Assembly: GCA_905221615.1 (NCBI GenBank)
Contig: CAJNDT010001890.1
Span: 240,602 to 304,601 of the forward strand
DNA length: 64,000 bases
Source: Symbiodinium sp. CCMP2592
Taxonomy: Eukaryota; Sar; Dinophyceae; Suessiales; Symbiodiniaceae
Direction of reading: 5' to 3'
Under the pieces are notes generated by a model that saw only the letters and a program-made list of their open reading frames with translations, did no database searches and had not been told where the DNA came from. Below, piece by piece: positions 22,564 to 35,700 of this stretch. The translations under genes were made by a program, and so were the position numbers. Position 1 is the first letter of the stretch. Every line of letters begins with the position of its first letter.

Positions 22564-22629
22564 CACATCCATAAAGCCTATAGAACAGCATAGACCCCTT
22601 GAAAACACCCTGCAAGTCCACAAAGCTAC

Positions 22630-23015
22630 CCTGCAACACCCCTAAACCCCTAAACAAAACCCTAAACTCTATATAAACCCTAAACCCTATATAAACCCTA
22701 AACCCCATATAAACCCCTGAACCCTATATAAACCGCTAAACCCTAGACTCTAAACCCCATATAAACCCCTAAGCCCTATTGACTCTAAACCCTATAGACC
22801 CTAAACCCTGAAACCCTAAACCCTAAGATTTTAAAACCCGAAACCCTAAAACCCTAAATCCTAAACCCTAAACTAAACCCCGAACTTAACCATATAAACC
22901 CTAATTCCTAAACCCTAAACTAAACCCCGAACTTAACCATATAAACCCTAAATCCTAAACCCTAAACTAAACCCCGAACTTAACCATATAGACCCCTCAA
23001 CCCTATAGACTCTAA
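22630..23015. repeat. CCCTAAA-derived field with a 47-bp tandem unit
   Basis: Irregular CCCTAAA and CCCTATATAAA words. Within it, a 47-bp unit starting aactaaaccccgaacttaac repeats at 22871, 22918 and 22965 with almost no change. Confidence 0.85.
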
Positions 23016-23540
23016 ACCGAGCTCCAGTGGAGAGGCCTCGGTTTTGGTGCAGACCAGGGCGGAAGGCCCGGCGATGCGCGAGAGCCTGGGACGTTTCGGT
23101 CGTGTTTTTGGGTTTTGGGGATCTCTTTTGGGCTTCTTTGAGTTTAGGGTTTAGGGTTTAGGGGTTTTCGGGCTTTTGGGGTCTTTTGGGCTTTAGGGTT
23201 TAGAGTCTTTTGGGCTTTTGGGGTCTTTTGGGCTTTAGGGTCTAGGGTTTAAAAGCCACTACTGCTTTTGGGGTCTTCGGGGGCCTCTTTGAGTCGTTGA
23301 TAGGGCTTTTAGGGTTCCTTTAAGTGGGGCTTTTGGGGTGGGTAGGGTAGGGTAGGGTTTAGGGTTTAGGGTTTAGGGTGTTTATTGCGTTTAAGTTTCC
23401 TTTGAGTTGAGCTTTTCGGGTTTGGGGTCAGGGGTTTGCGGCTTAATCTGGATTTGGGATTGGCGATTTCCAAGTGGTCGCTTTACAAGGGTGCGGCAGG
23501 GAGTCAAAAGTTATTCTAAGGATTTACTGAGTTTTCACAA

Positions 23541-23642
23541 GGGAGTTTCCGAAAATAGGGGACCCTAACATAGTACCCGAACTAGTAGGATCCTTATTAT
23601 AAGGACACCAGAATAAGGTGCCCCGAATTTTTGGAAACTGCC
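23541..23642. mobile_element. MITE family F copy
   Basis: Ends gggagtttccgaaaatagg and gaatttttggaaactgcc. Confidence 0.75.
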
Positions 23643-23839
23643 ATAAGGTTTTTATATGCATCCTCGGTTTTCATGAGGGGTTTGGGTTTTGGGACTTGGC
23701 CTTGTTGGGCCTTGTTGCTTCGGATGTAGGAGGGTACTTAGAGGCCCAGGGGACTTAGTAAGTAGGGCTCCAAAAAGGGATCCTTAAAGGGATCTATAGG
23801 GCTCCTTAAAGGGATCTATGGGGTTTAGGGTTTAGGGTC

Positions 23840-23962
23840 TACTTAGAGGTCCAGGGGACTTAGTAAGTAGGTTATAAGTAGGGCTATCAGTACCCAAAGT
23901 GGAGTTACCGCGACTATGGCCCTACTTTTAACCTACTTACTAAGTCCCCTGGGCCTCCAAGT
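23840..23962. mobile_element. MITE family G copy
   Basis: Full copy; a left-half fragment lies 80 bp upstream at 23733-23764. Confidence 0.75.
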
Positions 23963-24065
23963 AAGGCTTTGTTAGTGCCTGGGGCTGTCGACAGGGACGG
24001 AGCGGAGGTTGTCGGTGTTTTTGGGGTCGTCAACGGGTGTTTGCGGGCTGTACACGGTTTATAAG

Positions 24066-24170
24066 GTCTAAACCCTAAACCCTGAACCCTAAACCCTAAA
24101 CCCTAAATCCTAAACCCTAAACCCTAAACCCTAAATCCTAAACCCTAAACCCTAAACCCTAAACCCTAAG
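24066..24170. repeat. CCCTAAA array
   Basis: About 14 units with regularly placed CCCTGAA and CCTAAAT variants. This is the longest clean telomere-type array in the window, and it is interstitial. Confidence 0.92.
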
Positions 24171-24618
24171 GTCTTAGGAAGGTTCTGGGAGGGCTTATTA
24201 TAGACCTAGGATCCGACAAGAAATGTCTGCAGAGGATCCTGCTGAGTTCGAAGGGCGCTTTAGCAAAAATCTTCACGGGTTCTGGAAGAGAGACTATAAA
24301 GGTTCTATACTGGACGGCTGGAGCCTGGGGAGATGGAGCCACCCCGAAACTCCCAAACTACTTGAATGAAGGCAGACACCCAACAAAATCTACGGGGATG
24401 TTACCTTTGTTTCAAGCATATTCCTTGATGAGAGTGTGGGAATGCCTTAGGACAAAGTTCTTCTTTGAGGTCGCTACCAGATTCTTTGCTCAAGTGGGGC
24501 GCCGGGGACTGGGTTGAAACTTAAGGGCGCCCGGAGAGTGAAACCAGGTAGGCTCAAGGAGCCCCTGTTCCAGAGCCTCTGCTTGCATATAGGTATCTCT
24601 AAACTATGGAAGAGAAGT

Positions 24619-24708
24619 AGGAGTTTCCAAAAATGTAGTACCCTAAATAGTAGGATCCTTATCATAAGGACCCCGAGATAAAGTACCCCTAATTTTCGGA
24701 GACTCCCA
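24619..24708. mobile_element. MITE family F copy
   Basis: Ends gagtttccaaaaatgtagta and taattttcggagactccc. Confidence 0.7.
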
Positions 24709-24730
24709 AGTAATTCCCCAAGGGTGCCAC

Positions 24731-24848
24731 CTACAGTAAACCCCAGAAAGTTGGAAACCGGTTTAAGTCCAAATCGTGCTGGGAGGCCCTTTACATGACT
24801 CTTAAGGATTGAGGCTATGGGGTTTCTAACTTTTGCGCTTCTACTGTA
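24731..24848. mobile_element. MITE family B copy
   Basis: The tacagtaaaccccagaaagt subtype, closely matching 6372-6486. Confidence 0.78.
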
Positions 24849-24960
24849 AACCTAAAAGCCCTAACCGCTAAACCCTACTTGTAAAACCCGAAACCCGAAA
24901 CCCTAAACCTCAACCCGAACATCGAATACCCCACTTAGAGATGCGAATCCTTGGAGGATC

Positions 24961-25029
24961 CCGGAGCGCATTGCATCCCAGGTGCAGCTGCCGAATGGCG
25001 CCTGACATGTCATCTGCCTCTTCCTCTTC
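24961..25029 (-). CDS. candidate mini-exon, possibly ABCG 3' part
   Basis: A 69-nt phase-0 exon between GAAG|G and CTCCGG|GATCC (GA donor). It reads EEEEADDMSGAIRQLHLGCN then ALR. It lies in the right direction and strand to be a downstream exon of the ABCG gene, but no conserved motif confirms this. Confidence 0.45.
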
Positions 25030-25553
25030 CTTCGGCAGACTCTGGGGTTTAGGGTTAAGGGATTCAGGGCTTCAAAGTTCAGGGTTTAGGGTATTTTAGG
25101 CTTTAGGGATTTAGGGTTTTAGGATTTACGGTTTCATTAGGATGTCTCCTTTAAGGCTTAGGGCTCAGGTTGAGGAAAGTCGGGGCATGTGTTTACAGGC
25201 TCTGATCTTGAAAATCCCAGCATGTGAGCTCAATATTGCGGTTTCCTTGATGTGCTAGTCTCTATGGCCAGCTTGCCGTCGGCAGACTGTTTTCGGTTTC
25301 TGTGGAGTGCTGCATCTGTACTCAGGATCCTTCCGCTTAGGTGCTTGCCTTGCTGCTTCCGAGGCCCATAATTCTACTGAGCTGTCCTTTAAGCAATTTG
25401 AAAATTATTTACTATTATGGTTCTCTACAGAATAGTAGGGTAAATTAACAAAGATCCCAAAGGACAACCCAGTCTAGCTAAGGATAACAGAAGTACCTTG
25501 CGTCTCTGCGCAGCCGCTCAGCATTAAAGCACTGAAGCCTTTCGGCTCTATAG

Positions 25554-25655
25554 CCCAGACCTTCCAAAACCCCTTAATTAAGGAATATACCGTAAATTAT
25601 AATTGGGTCCCTAACATGATTTAAGGTATATTCCTTAATTATTGGAAGGTCTGGG
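25554..25655. mobile_element. MITE family C copy
   Basis: Palindrome with cccagaccttccaaaacccc then ttaattaaggaatatacc, inverted at the other end. A sister subtype has ends cccagagactccaatatccc. Eight copies of the two subtypes are present. Confidence 0.78.
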
Positions 25656-25957
25656 AGCTCCAATATGAACAAAGCCAGACCCCAAGCCCAAACTCTAAAC
25701 CCCAAAGCATAAGCCCCAAGTCCTAGCCTCTGACCTCCCATCTCGGATCAAGAGTCCCTGAACGTTAAACTCGAAAACACCCAAAACCTCAACCCCAAAA
25801 TCCCAAAATCAAAACTCTGCTGCTGCACCTCGTCTTCCGCAACGCTGGGTCGGATGGATTTCAAGAGCCGGAGGAGGTCCACCTATCGCTGCCGCAGTCT
25901 ACCGATTCACGGGTTTCGATGAGCTTCAGGGCTGGAGATTTCAGGATGTAGACTGTA

Positions 25958-26050
25958 CCAGAACCTACCAAAACCTTCTTTTTTGTAGGGTCCCTATCAC
26001 TTCCCTATAATAAGAACCTACAAAAAAGTAGGGTTTGGTAGTTTATGGTA
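25958..26050. mobile_element. MITE family L copy
   Basis: Ends cctaccaaaaccttcttttt and aaaagtagggtttggtag, with a loop of about 35 bp. The other copy is at 40255. Confidence 0.7.
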
Positions 26051-26544
26051 GGGCTTCAAGTTAACGAGTGCCGGGAGGGGCTGGAGAGTTGCTGGGTTCA
26101 GGATGTTGTTCACACTTCCCTCCACTGACGCACGCACAGGCCTAGCCCCGCTATCGTTAGCTTATCGTTATCACTGTCTTTATTGTTATTCGGCACTATT
26201 GTTAACATTAATAGTTGTTTTCCAGGATTGAACCTTTTATCCTCAACCTCTAACCCCAAGCCCCGAGCGCCTACGCCCCCAAGCAACGAAACCAATGCTT
26301 ACCAACCCTATAAGGCCCACAAAACTGCATCAGAAAAACAGCCCCGACTGAAGCCTTTCAGAAACCTTCCCTATATGTGGTCCCAGTGTAACAACCTAGT
26401 GACAAATTCAACAGGCTCTAGCTAAAGCTTTAAAACAGCCTGCCGCTGGCCTCTCGAAGGACGCCTTCCCTCTTTGGGTCCACAGCCTTGAGATACTTAG
26501 GAGTGACGCTGAACTTCGGGTGTTTAGGGTTGAAGGCGGGAGGT

Positions 26545-26670
26545 ATACTGAGAGGCCCATGGGACTTAGTAAGTAGGTTATAAGTAGGGCTATAAGTACC
26601 CTAAGTGGAGTTACCCCAACTATAACCCTCCTTATAACCTACTTACTAAGTCCCCTGGGCCTCCAAGGTA
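26545..26670. mobile_element. MITE family G copy
   Basis: Complete, with the gtaccctaagtggagttacc core. Confidence 0.78.
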
Positions 26671-26936
26671 TAGGAACTATAGGATACTGAAGGGGGGTCG
26701 CAGGTTTCTAAGCTTCAGGGTTCAAGGCTTCAGGTTGAAGCTTCTCAGCTGCAGGGTTGAAGCTTTACGGCTTCATTCAGGGTACAAGGCTGGCTTCACT
26801 GTTTTGCACCCTTATGCAAGTCTATAAACCCTGTTAGCTCCTATAGTGAGACATTAAAGACAATTCGGGACTTTGGGTTATGGGCCTTGGGGGTCGGGGG
26901 GGGGGGGGGAGTGGAGCGGGTCTTGGCCGGCTGATC

Positions 26937-27024
26937 AGATCGCTGCAGCAAAGGAGCCGAAGGAGCATTCTTGTAGCAAATCATCGACCAATCCTGGAGA
27001 GACTGTTGCAAATCATCTAGGAGC
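26937..27024 (-). CDS. candidate mini-exon, possibly ABCG 3' part
   Basis: Starts after TTCAG|G and reads LLDDLQQSLQDWSMICYKN then APSAPLLQRSDQ. The 3' edge is uncertain (several GC donors). Unidentified. Confidence 0.35.
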
Positions 27025-27263
27025 CTGAACAAACTGACAACCAGGATAGGGTTGGGGTGTATATTACTTATCCTTGTATGAAGGAAACCGAAGGAACGGT
27101 CTTGTCACTTGTCCAGGCTTCCATAATACTTGTTTAATCACCACCCATATCTCCAGGTGAAATTGCAGGAATTTGTCCTCCATCAGCCCCGAACCCAGCA
27201 ACAACGCTGTTCCATAAACGACCCTGCAAAAGCCCTCACAGAAGAAACATGTTAAAGCCCCAA

Positions 27264-27373
27264 CCCTTAGGGTCCATGTACTCACATAGTAGATACATTG
27301 GCCTTAATGTAGTCCCTATATCAAGGTACTTTGGGGCCCATGTATCTCTGTATGGGCACATGGACCCTTAGGC
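27264..27373. mobile_element. MITE family I copy
   Basis: Ends cccttagggtccatgtac and gcacatggacccttagg. Confidence 0.72.
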
Positions 27374-27463
27374 CAAACGTTAACACCCCAAACCCTCGCA
27401 GATCCTCGTTTGAAACCCCGTACAGCCAACTACAAACCATACACCCCCTTCTAAGAAACACAT

Positions 27464-27564
27464 GGGTGGTTGTCAATATTAGGATCCCTTTTTGGGTACC
27501 CTAAATATTAGGTGCCGTACTATATCAGGGACCCAAAAAGGCACCATAGTGTTGACAACCACCC
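27464..27564. mobile_element. MITE family K copy
   Basis: Well preserved: ends gggtggttgtcaatatt and gtgttgacaaccaccc, inner arm ccctttttgggtacc. Confidence 0.75.
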
Positions 27565-27631
27565 AAATCATGGATGATTCCGACAAGGCCACTGAACACA
27601 CACCACAAAGCCCGTTTAGGAATGGCAGAAC

Positions 27632-27704
27632 CTCGGCTGGTCTGCTCCTCGTCCAGCTTCTTGACCATGGTGTGCCACTCATCTTTCGGCAAGGTTTCCT
27701 TTTC
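27632..27704 (-). CDS. candidate mini-exon, possibly ABCG 3' part
   Basis: A 73-nt exon after CGACAG|G with a CCGAG|GTTCTG donor. It reads EKETLPKDEWHTMVKKLDEE then QTSR, a clear charged, protein-like sequence. Upstream at 27812-27905 a hydrophobic reading (LGSSIFGLWLLHL) may be another exon, but its edges are unclear. Confidence 0.5.
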
Positions 27705-28007
27705 CTGTCGGCGCGGGGCACTTATGGGACCCCAGTAAAGGACCCTATCCCTATACACACTCTAAGCCCCTAAACGCTGGACCAAAAGGCCTGAACCCCA
27801 CACCCACACCGTAGCTTCGGGTCTGTGTAGACGTTCAGGGGGAACCCCCTGAAGTTCAGATGCAGAAGCCATAATCCGAAGATGCTGCTGCCCAGAGAGC
27901 CCGAGACAGATTCAGGTATAGGGTCTTAGAGTTTGGGGCTTAAGGATTTGAGAGTGCAGGGTTTAGGGATGAGGGTTTGGGGTTTATGGTTTCGGGTTTT
28001 AGTGAGC

Positions 28008-29715
28008 CCAAGACCCACAAGATCTCGCACCACCTGGTGGGCTAGTATGAGACTCTACAAAGCAACTCTCTGGGAAATTACATATTATGGAATTTGCAAG
28101 TATTTGCAAATTCGCCGTAGCTCAAAAGCATGCACCGTTCGGGTACGGCCTGAACTGCCACGGCCCTGGCTGACCTGGGCATGGACAAGGAGGAGCACTT
28201 TGCTTAAGCACGCCTTATATGCTATAGTAGCTGCTATAGGATGCCCTGAACTGTAGTACAATCTTGGTTGACCGTGGTGCTGTTGGTATACTAGTAGGGT
28301 CTTAATCATAAAACAGGTTGCATTCTAGGGTTCAGGTAGGTCACAGATACGACTCCACCCACAAGCCCCCTTGCCTTAAAAGAGTCCCAAGATCCCCAAA
28401 CCTCAAGAGGCCCTACTCCCGAAGTGTTGAAGCCGATTGACTCATGCTGTTGTGGGCTTTCTGGTCTCATCATACCCGTTGTACATAACCCTTCTACAAC
28501 CCTTGCCTTAGACTCTGAAGCCTGAACCGTTGCTTTATGCAACCCTCCTGAAACCCTTTGAAAGCACCGCAGCAATAAACCTAAGGACCCATTCCATTAT
28601 AGTCAGCTGAGGTTTTGGACTCTCCGAACTCTCCCTGAGCAACTGAGTCCATGGCTTTTGCACCACATGCGCATTGATCTCCCAGAGCTCGTAAAGCCTC
28701 GTTCAGAGCTGCTGGTACCCAGAGACTCCAATATCCCTTAATTAAGGAGTATACCTTAAATCATATGAGGGATCCTATTATAGTTTACGGTATATTGCTT
28801 AATTAAGGGACATTGGAGTCTCTGGGTAGTTCTACAAGAAGGGCTCTGTAACACGGGCTTTGCGGTTTAGTATAGAGAATTCAGAAATACAGATTTTGTC
28901 TGCGGGGTGTGCCAGACATGTATTGACAAGTAAGGAATCCTGAGGAATCGGAATGTGATACCATTTAATCAACCTTCCATGTTGCCCTGCGAGCAGATTG
29001 CTTGCGTCTTTGAAATAACCCTTTTCCCTAGGCATCTAAGGACTCATCTATTAAGGCTTTTGGGCCCAAAAACCAGATTATACAAGGCTTTTGGGATATT
29101 TTGATGCCAGGGTTTGGGGTTCAGGAATTCGGATCTGAGGGGTGCGAAATCGTATAGGGGTTGGTTACCCATGTAGGCCAATACCTACAGGTCACAGCCT
29201 GCTATTTTTGTCACTTGCCCAGCACTCCTAGGGAGCTAATGGTTAACCTTCAAGGTGATATGGGGATTATGGAAGGGCTTCCTGCTGCGTTACCAATACC
29301 CTTCTGCCCTAAACCTACGGTTGATGATATGAATCCTGCATTACCCATTATAAGGAATATACCGTAATTCCCATAGTTTAGGGTCCTTAAGGTAATGCAG
29401 GATTTATATCATCAACGGTATCACTGACTTATGGGCCCGGGCTTGTTTGGGCCAGCTGAACACTTTAGACTCTGTGGCGTTGCTTTTGTGAGCCGGCAAG
29501 CGCCAACCATTTCCAAATGCTATGGTCTGGTCCGGGTATAGGATCTCAGGTTTAGGTTGGGCCAGCTGCACACGACACGAGCAAGGTCACACAGAACGCT
29601 GAAGAGAGAACCGCAATGAAGCCCAAACCTCAATATAGAAGCCGACAAAATACCCATCTTGGTCCTAAGCATTCCTACTACAACTATATATAAATATATA
29701 ATATGAGTATCTATA

Positions 29716-29753
<38 letters not shown>

Positions 29754-32700
29754 TATGTACATATATATATGTATATATATATATATATATATTAAATGCA
29801 TATATATATATATATATATATGTATATATGCATATGTATATATATATATATATATATATCGCTCTCTCTGTCTCTCTCTCAACATTCTTGTTCAATTATT
29901 CAGGCTCCCATAGGAATGAACCCACAGCGTAAGAGCCGGACATCTCCGGGATGAACTGCGGGATGCGATGATTGGGCACTTCGCCGGCCTTAGGACAAAA
30001 ACGTGCATTGCACACGCGACTGTGTAGAAACTATCTCTAAACCCTGAAACCCTAAGCCCGGGTAGCTGCTGAGATCGCCGCAATGATGTCCATGATCCAG
30101 TCGGCGGGGTTTTCGGATTCCGGCGACTGGCAAAACCGAGAATCTGGGGTTTAGGCTGCTGCAGTCTTGAACCCAAGTAGAGTGCTTGATCATCAGGACG
30201 TAATGGAATTCTTTAGAGGACCCTTACACCGTTATCTACACTTCCCTTTTGTCATAATGGAATCCGTTCAAAGACCCTTAAGCACCCGAAATGCATGTTG
30301 AACCCAGACCCTAAGGGTTCATGTACCTAAATAGTATATACATTAGCCTTAAAGTAGTCCCTATATAGGTACATTGGGGCCCATGGATATACTATTTGGG
30401 TACATGGACCCTTAGGGAGACGGAAAGCACCCAAACGATACTCATAGAACAGGGACCCGTCCCTCGGAAACTCCGCGGGGGCGATCCTCGAAACCCAGCT
30501 GCTGGAAATAGCGCTGCGCACCTCAGGGGAAGATTAGGGAACAGGGTTTATGTAGGGCTCCGGGGTTAAGAGAGCTGAGAGGCTTTAGGGTTTAGAGGGC
30601 TCTGTTTTTCAGGGTTATTTTAGAGTCGCTTTGAAGCTTTCGGGCTTTCCCATCTAGATGATCTTGACCTTACAACTTTCAAAGAGTTTTGACCACTAGA
30701 CCCTTAACCCCTGTGAACACTAAGCCAAACATGGATGAGCGCTCTGGGAAGCCTGATAGACGTCGATTGCAACAGTCCCGAAATTATTTGTATTGAGAGC
30801 TCTATATTCAACAATAAGGGAAGTTCATAATTAGAGTCTCTAAAGGAGCCCTTAAAGGAACCCTTCCTTGAGGAGCTTTTACAAGAACTTGCTCCAAAAT
30901 CGATGCCCAAATGAGCTGACCCTGAGATCCCCCCGGCCTTGGGCAGGGCCAAGATACACCGTTCGACCGCCCTGGCAGCAAGCGAGTGCGCTCACCAGGG
31001 TTTAGGGTTTAGGGTTGTAGGGTCCTAGGCTGTACCTGAACCCTGAAAACCCTACCTTGGTAGGGCTCCTTTTTATGATTTCCTTCTACAAGTCCTCAAA
31101 AATGTGGGTTATGCAAGTCGTACCTTTCTTAGGGAATGGAAGAATGGTAGTAATAGTAGGTACAATTGTACCCCATTTCTCCATTCCCTAGTAACCAAAG
31201 GTAAGAAGTGAGTTCACCATTGCAGGGTCCTAGGCTTTAGGGTTTAAGAAGTTTCATAGGACACTTATCGGGGGGATCGTTTCGAGGTTTTGTAGCTGTG
31301 ACTCAGCCCTCAACATTCCAGGTGTAGTTCACGGTTTAGGCAGAGGGTACAGTCTAGGGCTGAGACTTTAGAGTACAGTGTAGGCCCCATAAATACCCTT
31401 TTACAAAACTCTCACCCTATGAAACGGTATAAACCCCTAGACAACCCTGTCATTTCACCCTGCCCTTATGAAAGCACCAAACAAGCCCTAAACCCTAAAA
31501 CTTAGCCAGCCAAAATCTCGAGCAATGGACCTTCCCCAGCAGGAGCACGTCGTCGAAGAGAGAAAACAAGGACCATCGCGGCCTTGGCAACGGAGATTCC
31601 CAAAAACATGTGCCAAAAATTCGGGTTCGCGCAAGCGTGCATGTAAAAGGTCAACATGGGTTGCTAACAGGGGTGTATTCTCCAAGGGCCTTAGCAATGA
31701 GTCGACTCGGTCTCGGAAATGTAGTAGTACAGGGGCATCAATCATTCGACAAAGGTTTAGTTCTACAAAGGGTGCTATACTACAGCGCCTAAACAATTAG
31801 ACAACCTTTTCCGTCAAGAGTAAAAGAAGAACGGCTCGGAATAGTGGCTTTTGCATGTGGGCTTTAGTGCGAGGCCATTTGTACTAAGACCAGGGTTCCC
31901 TTTCAGGGATCCGTTTTGAGTTGCAAAGACTTAATTGAACATACGTGTCTGAGGCTGGTGCGAATTTTCCTGCAATAAGCCGTATAAGACCGTAGTAGCA
32001 TAGTTATACTCTCGAACTTGTACATGCACCCGGCTGTTTTAGGTGAACCCCTATGGGGAGCTGCAACCTACAAATCCTACTTGTCTGTAGGCTCCCTATG
32101 CATTGCATGTTCAAGTTTGCAGAGGAACCTACGACAACGAAGGCTCTGCTAGCGAAAGGTATTGCCGACTAAACCCCCAATTGGCGAAAACTGTGTCTGG
32201 CTTCCTATGAGATCAGAAGGTTCGAGGCCACCGGGCCCCCCCTGGTTTTTTTTACGAAGGAAGGCTCAGGGCTTTAGGAATGCGGAGCCAAGAAGCTGGT
32301 GGACGACCATCACCTCCGAGAGATGGAGATGGGGCTCATGTGAGCTTGGGTAACAGTTCGGGTTTTGGGTGCAGGGCTCAGGCTTCGGGATTAGAGCTTT
32401 AGGGTTTAGGGTTGTTTGGTTATGGTTGCACCGACGCAACAACATCGCTGACGTTCGATGTGTCAACCAGCTCAGTCCTGCTTGCTTCGTTTGTAATTTG
32501 CAAAGCGCCAATGCGCTGACCTGCCCCGCGAACTGTCAGAAACCCTGGCCCTTGCTGCCGGAATGCACTTGTCATTCCGAGCTGGGCCAACTTCTTCCTT
32601 AGCTGGCGTGGATGCATTAAGGCAGGGATCTTAAACCTAGCCAAAATATCACAATTATGAAAAACCTTTCTCATACAACCCCCAACAACACCCTAATCTA

Positions 32701-35700
32701 ATTCTTAAGAAACCTGTACGCGTCTGCAAAAGACCGACCAGCACGCAACCGTCACTTTCTGAGTGCGGGTGGGAGTCAATGAGTTCACGATGGACAAGGA
32801 GCTAGCGGCATCCAGACCTCGCCAGCGTGCATGAATCTGAATGCTCGCAGGCCTCTTTCTAGTTGGGTTCAGCCTTAAACCCTAAACCTCGAAATCCCTA
32901 AATAACCCTACGCTTCATGTGATGCATCCTTCAGCGAGCTGTGTCTACAGCTCGGAAAACGTGTGCTCCTCGCTAAGCGAGTCCTGAATCCCATGAACAC
33001 CACGTTGAACCCCTCTGACCCTAAAAGTCTTAACCTTTGACCCCACCCCCTAAACCCGATAGACCCTAAACCCTTTTACTTCCCGAAAAGGAACCCATAA
33101 ACATAACCCTAAACCCTGGACCCCTAAACCCTAAACCCTAACTCCCCTACGTCCCTAAAGGAACCCATAATCCCATAGATTCCCCTATGAATCCCTGATC
33201 ATCCCTTTTAAAAGGAACCCATAAAACCACCAAAACGAGGCCTGACGTCGGCTCGTCGAGGAAGAGCATCGTCGGGTCCTGCGGGTATTTTAGGGTTCCT
33301 GCAAAAGGATCTATAGGGGTTCCTTAAAGGGATCTATCAGGGTTCTATAAAGGGTTAAGGGTTTAGAGTTTCCGGAAATTTGGGGTATCTTTTTTTTATA
33401 GAGGATTCCGGGTCTAGAGTTCAGGCTACTGTATTTCCCCAAGGGTCCAAAGGACCCAATAATCAGGTACTCGGCTTTAGGATAGTAGTTATGTAGGTTA
33501 GGAATTCGGAGAGTATATGATTGTTGGGTGTTTGGGTTATTTGGGTAGTGGGTGATTGTAGGGTGCAGTATAGGTTCCTAGGGTTTAGGTTCTGGCATTT
33601 TGGTTTTACATGATTTTACGGCAAACCTCAAACCCTAAAACCCTAAAACCCTAAACCCTAAAACCCTAAAATCCTAAACCCGTAAACCCCAAACCCTAGA
33701 AGCCTAAATCACAACCCCAAACCCAAAAATCCCAGAAGAGTTTTCGGTCCGCTGCGAGCTCGAGGCCAATGGATACACGCTTGCGCTGCCCTGGCGCCAG
33801 GGAGCTTCGACGGAATCATCAAAGACGGATACAGGGGTTTTGGGTTTTGGGATTTGGGTTTAGGGTTTCAGGGTTTAGGTTTTAGGGTTTAGGAATCATC
33901 AAAGACGGATACAGGGGTTTGGGTTCTGGGATTTGGGTTTGGGGGCCTTGATATATCGACTTCCACGGGCTTTACACAGTGGGCTCCAGAATGAGGGCGT
34001 TGGAGTCCATGGTTCGTATAGTGCCACAGGGGTGCCGAATGATTTTGCGTTTAGGGTAGGGGTTGCGAATAGTATTCATAGTTGTTAAGGCTGTTTAGTA
34101 GTAGACGACTCGGGGCGCAAGATGTTGGACACTGCTTGAGGCCAAACCCTGAAACTCTGAACACTGAACCCCCCGAATTTGGTGTCCAACCCGAAACCCT
34201 AAACCCCAAACCTGAACCTTAAGTGCTACAGAGCTCTAGCAATTCCCACAGCCAACCTCCGGAAATGCCGCGCTGCTCCAATCCGCCGACGATGGAGTTC
34301 TGGATGTTGCCTTCGGTTCAGGAACCCTACTCAACCATAAACACGACACACCGAAATCCTGATCCGTGTAACCCTAATTAGCCCCAAACCCTCGTAAGCC
34401 TTAGCCCAAAACCACCAATCTGTTAAACCCCCAAACCATAAAGCCCCCAAACCTGTAAACCTAAACCGTAGAACACTGGGCCCTTGCCTTTACTTCATTT
34501 AAGAACCTTCCAGGCTTCATGGTTTGGGCCTTGGAAAGGCTCAACAAGTGCAGACCGCAGTCTGCAGTCTCCAATACCCAAACAGGGTAGAGTACAGACT
34601 TGCGGGGCCCAACTGTCTATCAAGCACCTGCTATATTGGTACTTGGACCCTTTGGGCTACAGGGGCCTTGTACTGGGAACAGGGTTTTGGTGTATGTGAT
34701 ACTGTGGCTTATATGCTGACAAAGAGGGAACATCTCAACCTAAACTTAAGCGCCCCTAAAGAAAGGTATAGTAGAGCCCCTTTGTACGCCGATCTCACTG
34801 CAAACCGATTCCAGAACCCAAGCCAACACGTTCAACACGTGACTCAAACCCGGATCTTTCAGACCTGAGTACTGAACCCTGACACCCATAAACCCTGAAC
34901 CCCAAAATCGAAACCCTCATATAAACCCTAAGCCCTCAAAATGAGAAGAAACCCTCAAACCGTGAATCCTACATAAAAGAACCCTTAAAGGAACCCTTAA
35001 AGGAGCCCTTAAAGGAACCCTTTTTTCGTAACCCTTAAAGGAACCCTAAACGAACCCTGTTGTGAGGACTCCCAGGGCTCCCGGCTCAGCTGCATGACGT
35101 TCAGGACGTCTTCGTAGATCAGCTTCCGATGGTGCGTGGTCATCTCCTCCGCTCCGGGGCTTTCCACTATGGGCTATTAGACCCTATAAAGACCCCTATT
35201 AGGACCCTAGTAAGGGTAGATTAAGGTACCCATAAGGTCTAATAGCCCATAGTGGTTCAGGCTTTCTTCAGGGGGCCCGGTTTAAGGTTTAGGGTTTAGG
35301 GTTTAGGGGGGCCTTCATAAGGGAGGATAGGGCCCCTTAAGAGATTCCTTTTTGGAGGTTCTATAACAGGGGGCATTTAGGGTTTAGGCTTCCGGAAGTT
35401 TGTGCTGTAGGCTGTTTTTTTTGGGCGTTTAGGGGGGGATGTTCGGACCTTTAGGAGGGTTTGTGTTTTTGGGCTTTAGGATTTTCGGGGTTTAGTGGAC
35501 TTTCATAATTCGGGAAAGTATAAGGGCAGGTTTCCTTTGAGAGTTCCATGAGTTAAGCTGCTTTAGGGCTCCGTAGAAGGGATCCTAGAAGGCTTTAGTC
35601 AGGATTTGGGCTTCAGGGTGTTTAGGCTCCTGGGCTTTAGAGTTCAGGGTTTAGGGTCTTTCGATACACGGCTTAGGAATCCGGAAAGAGGCCAGACAGT

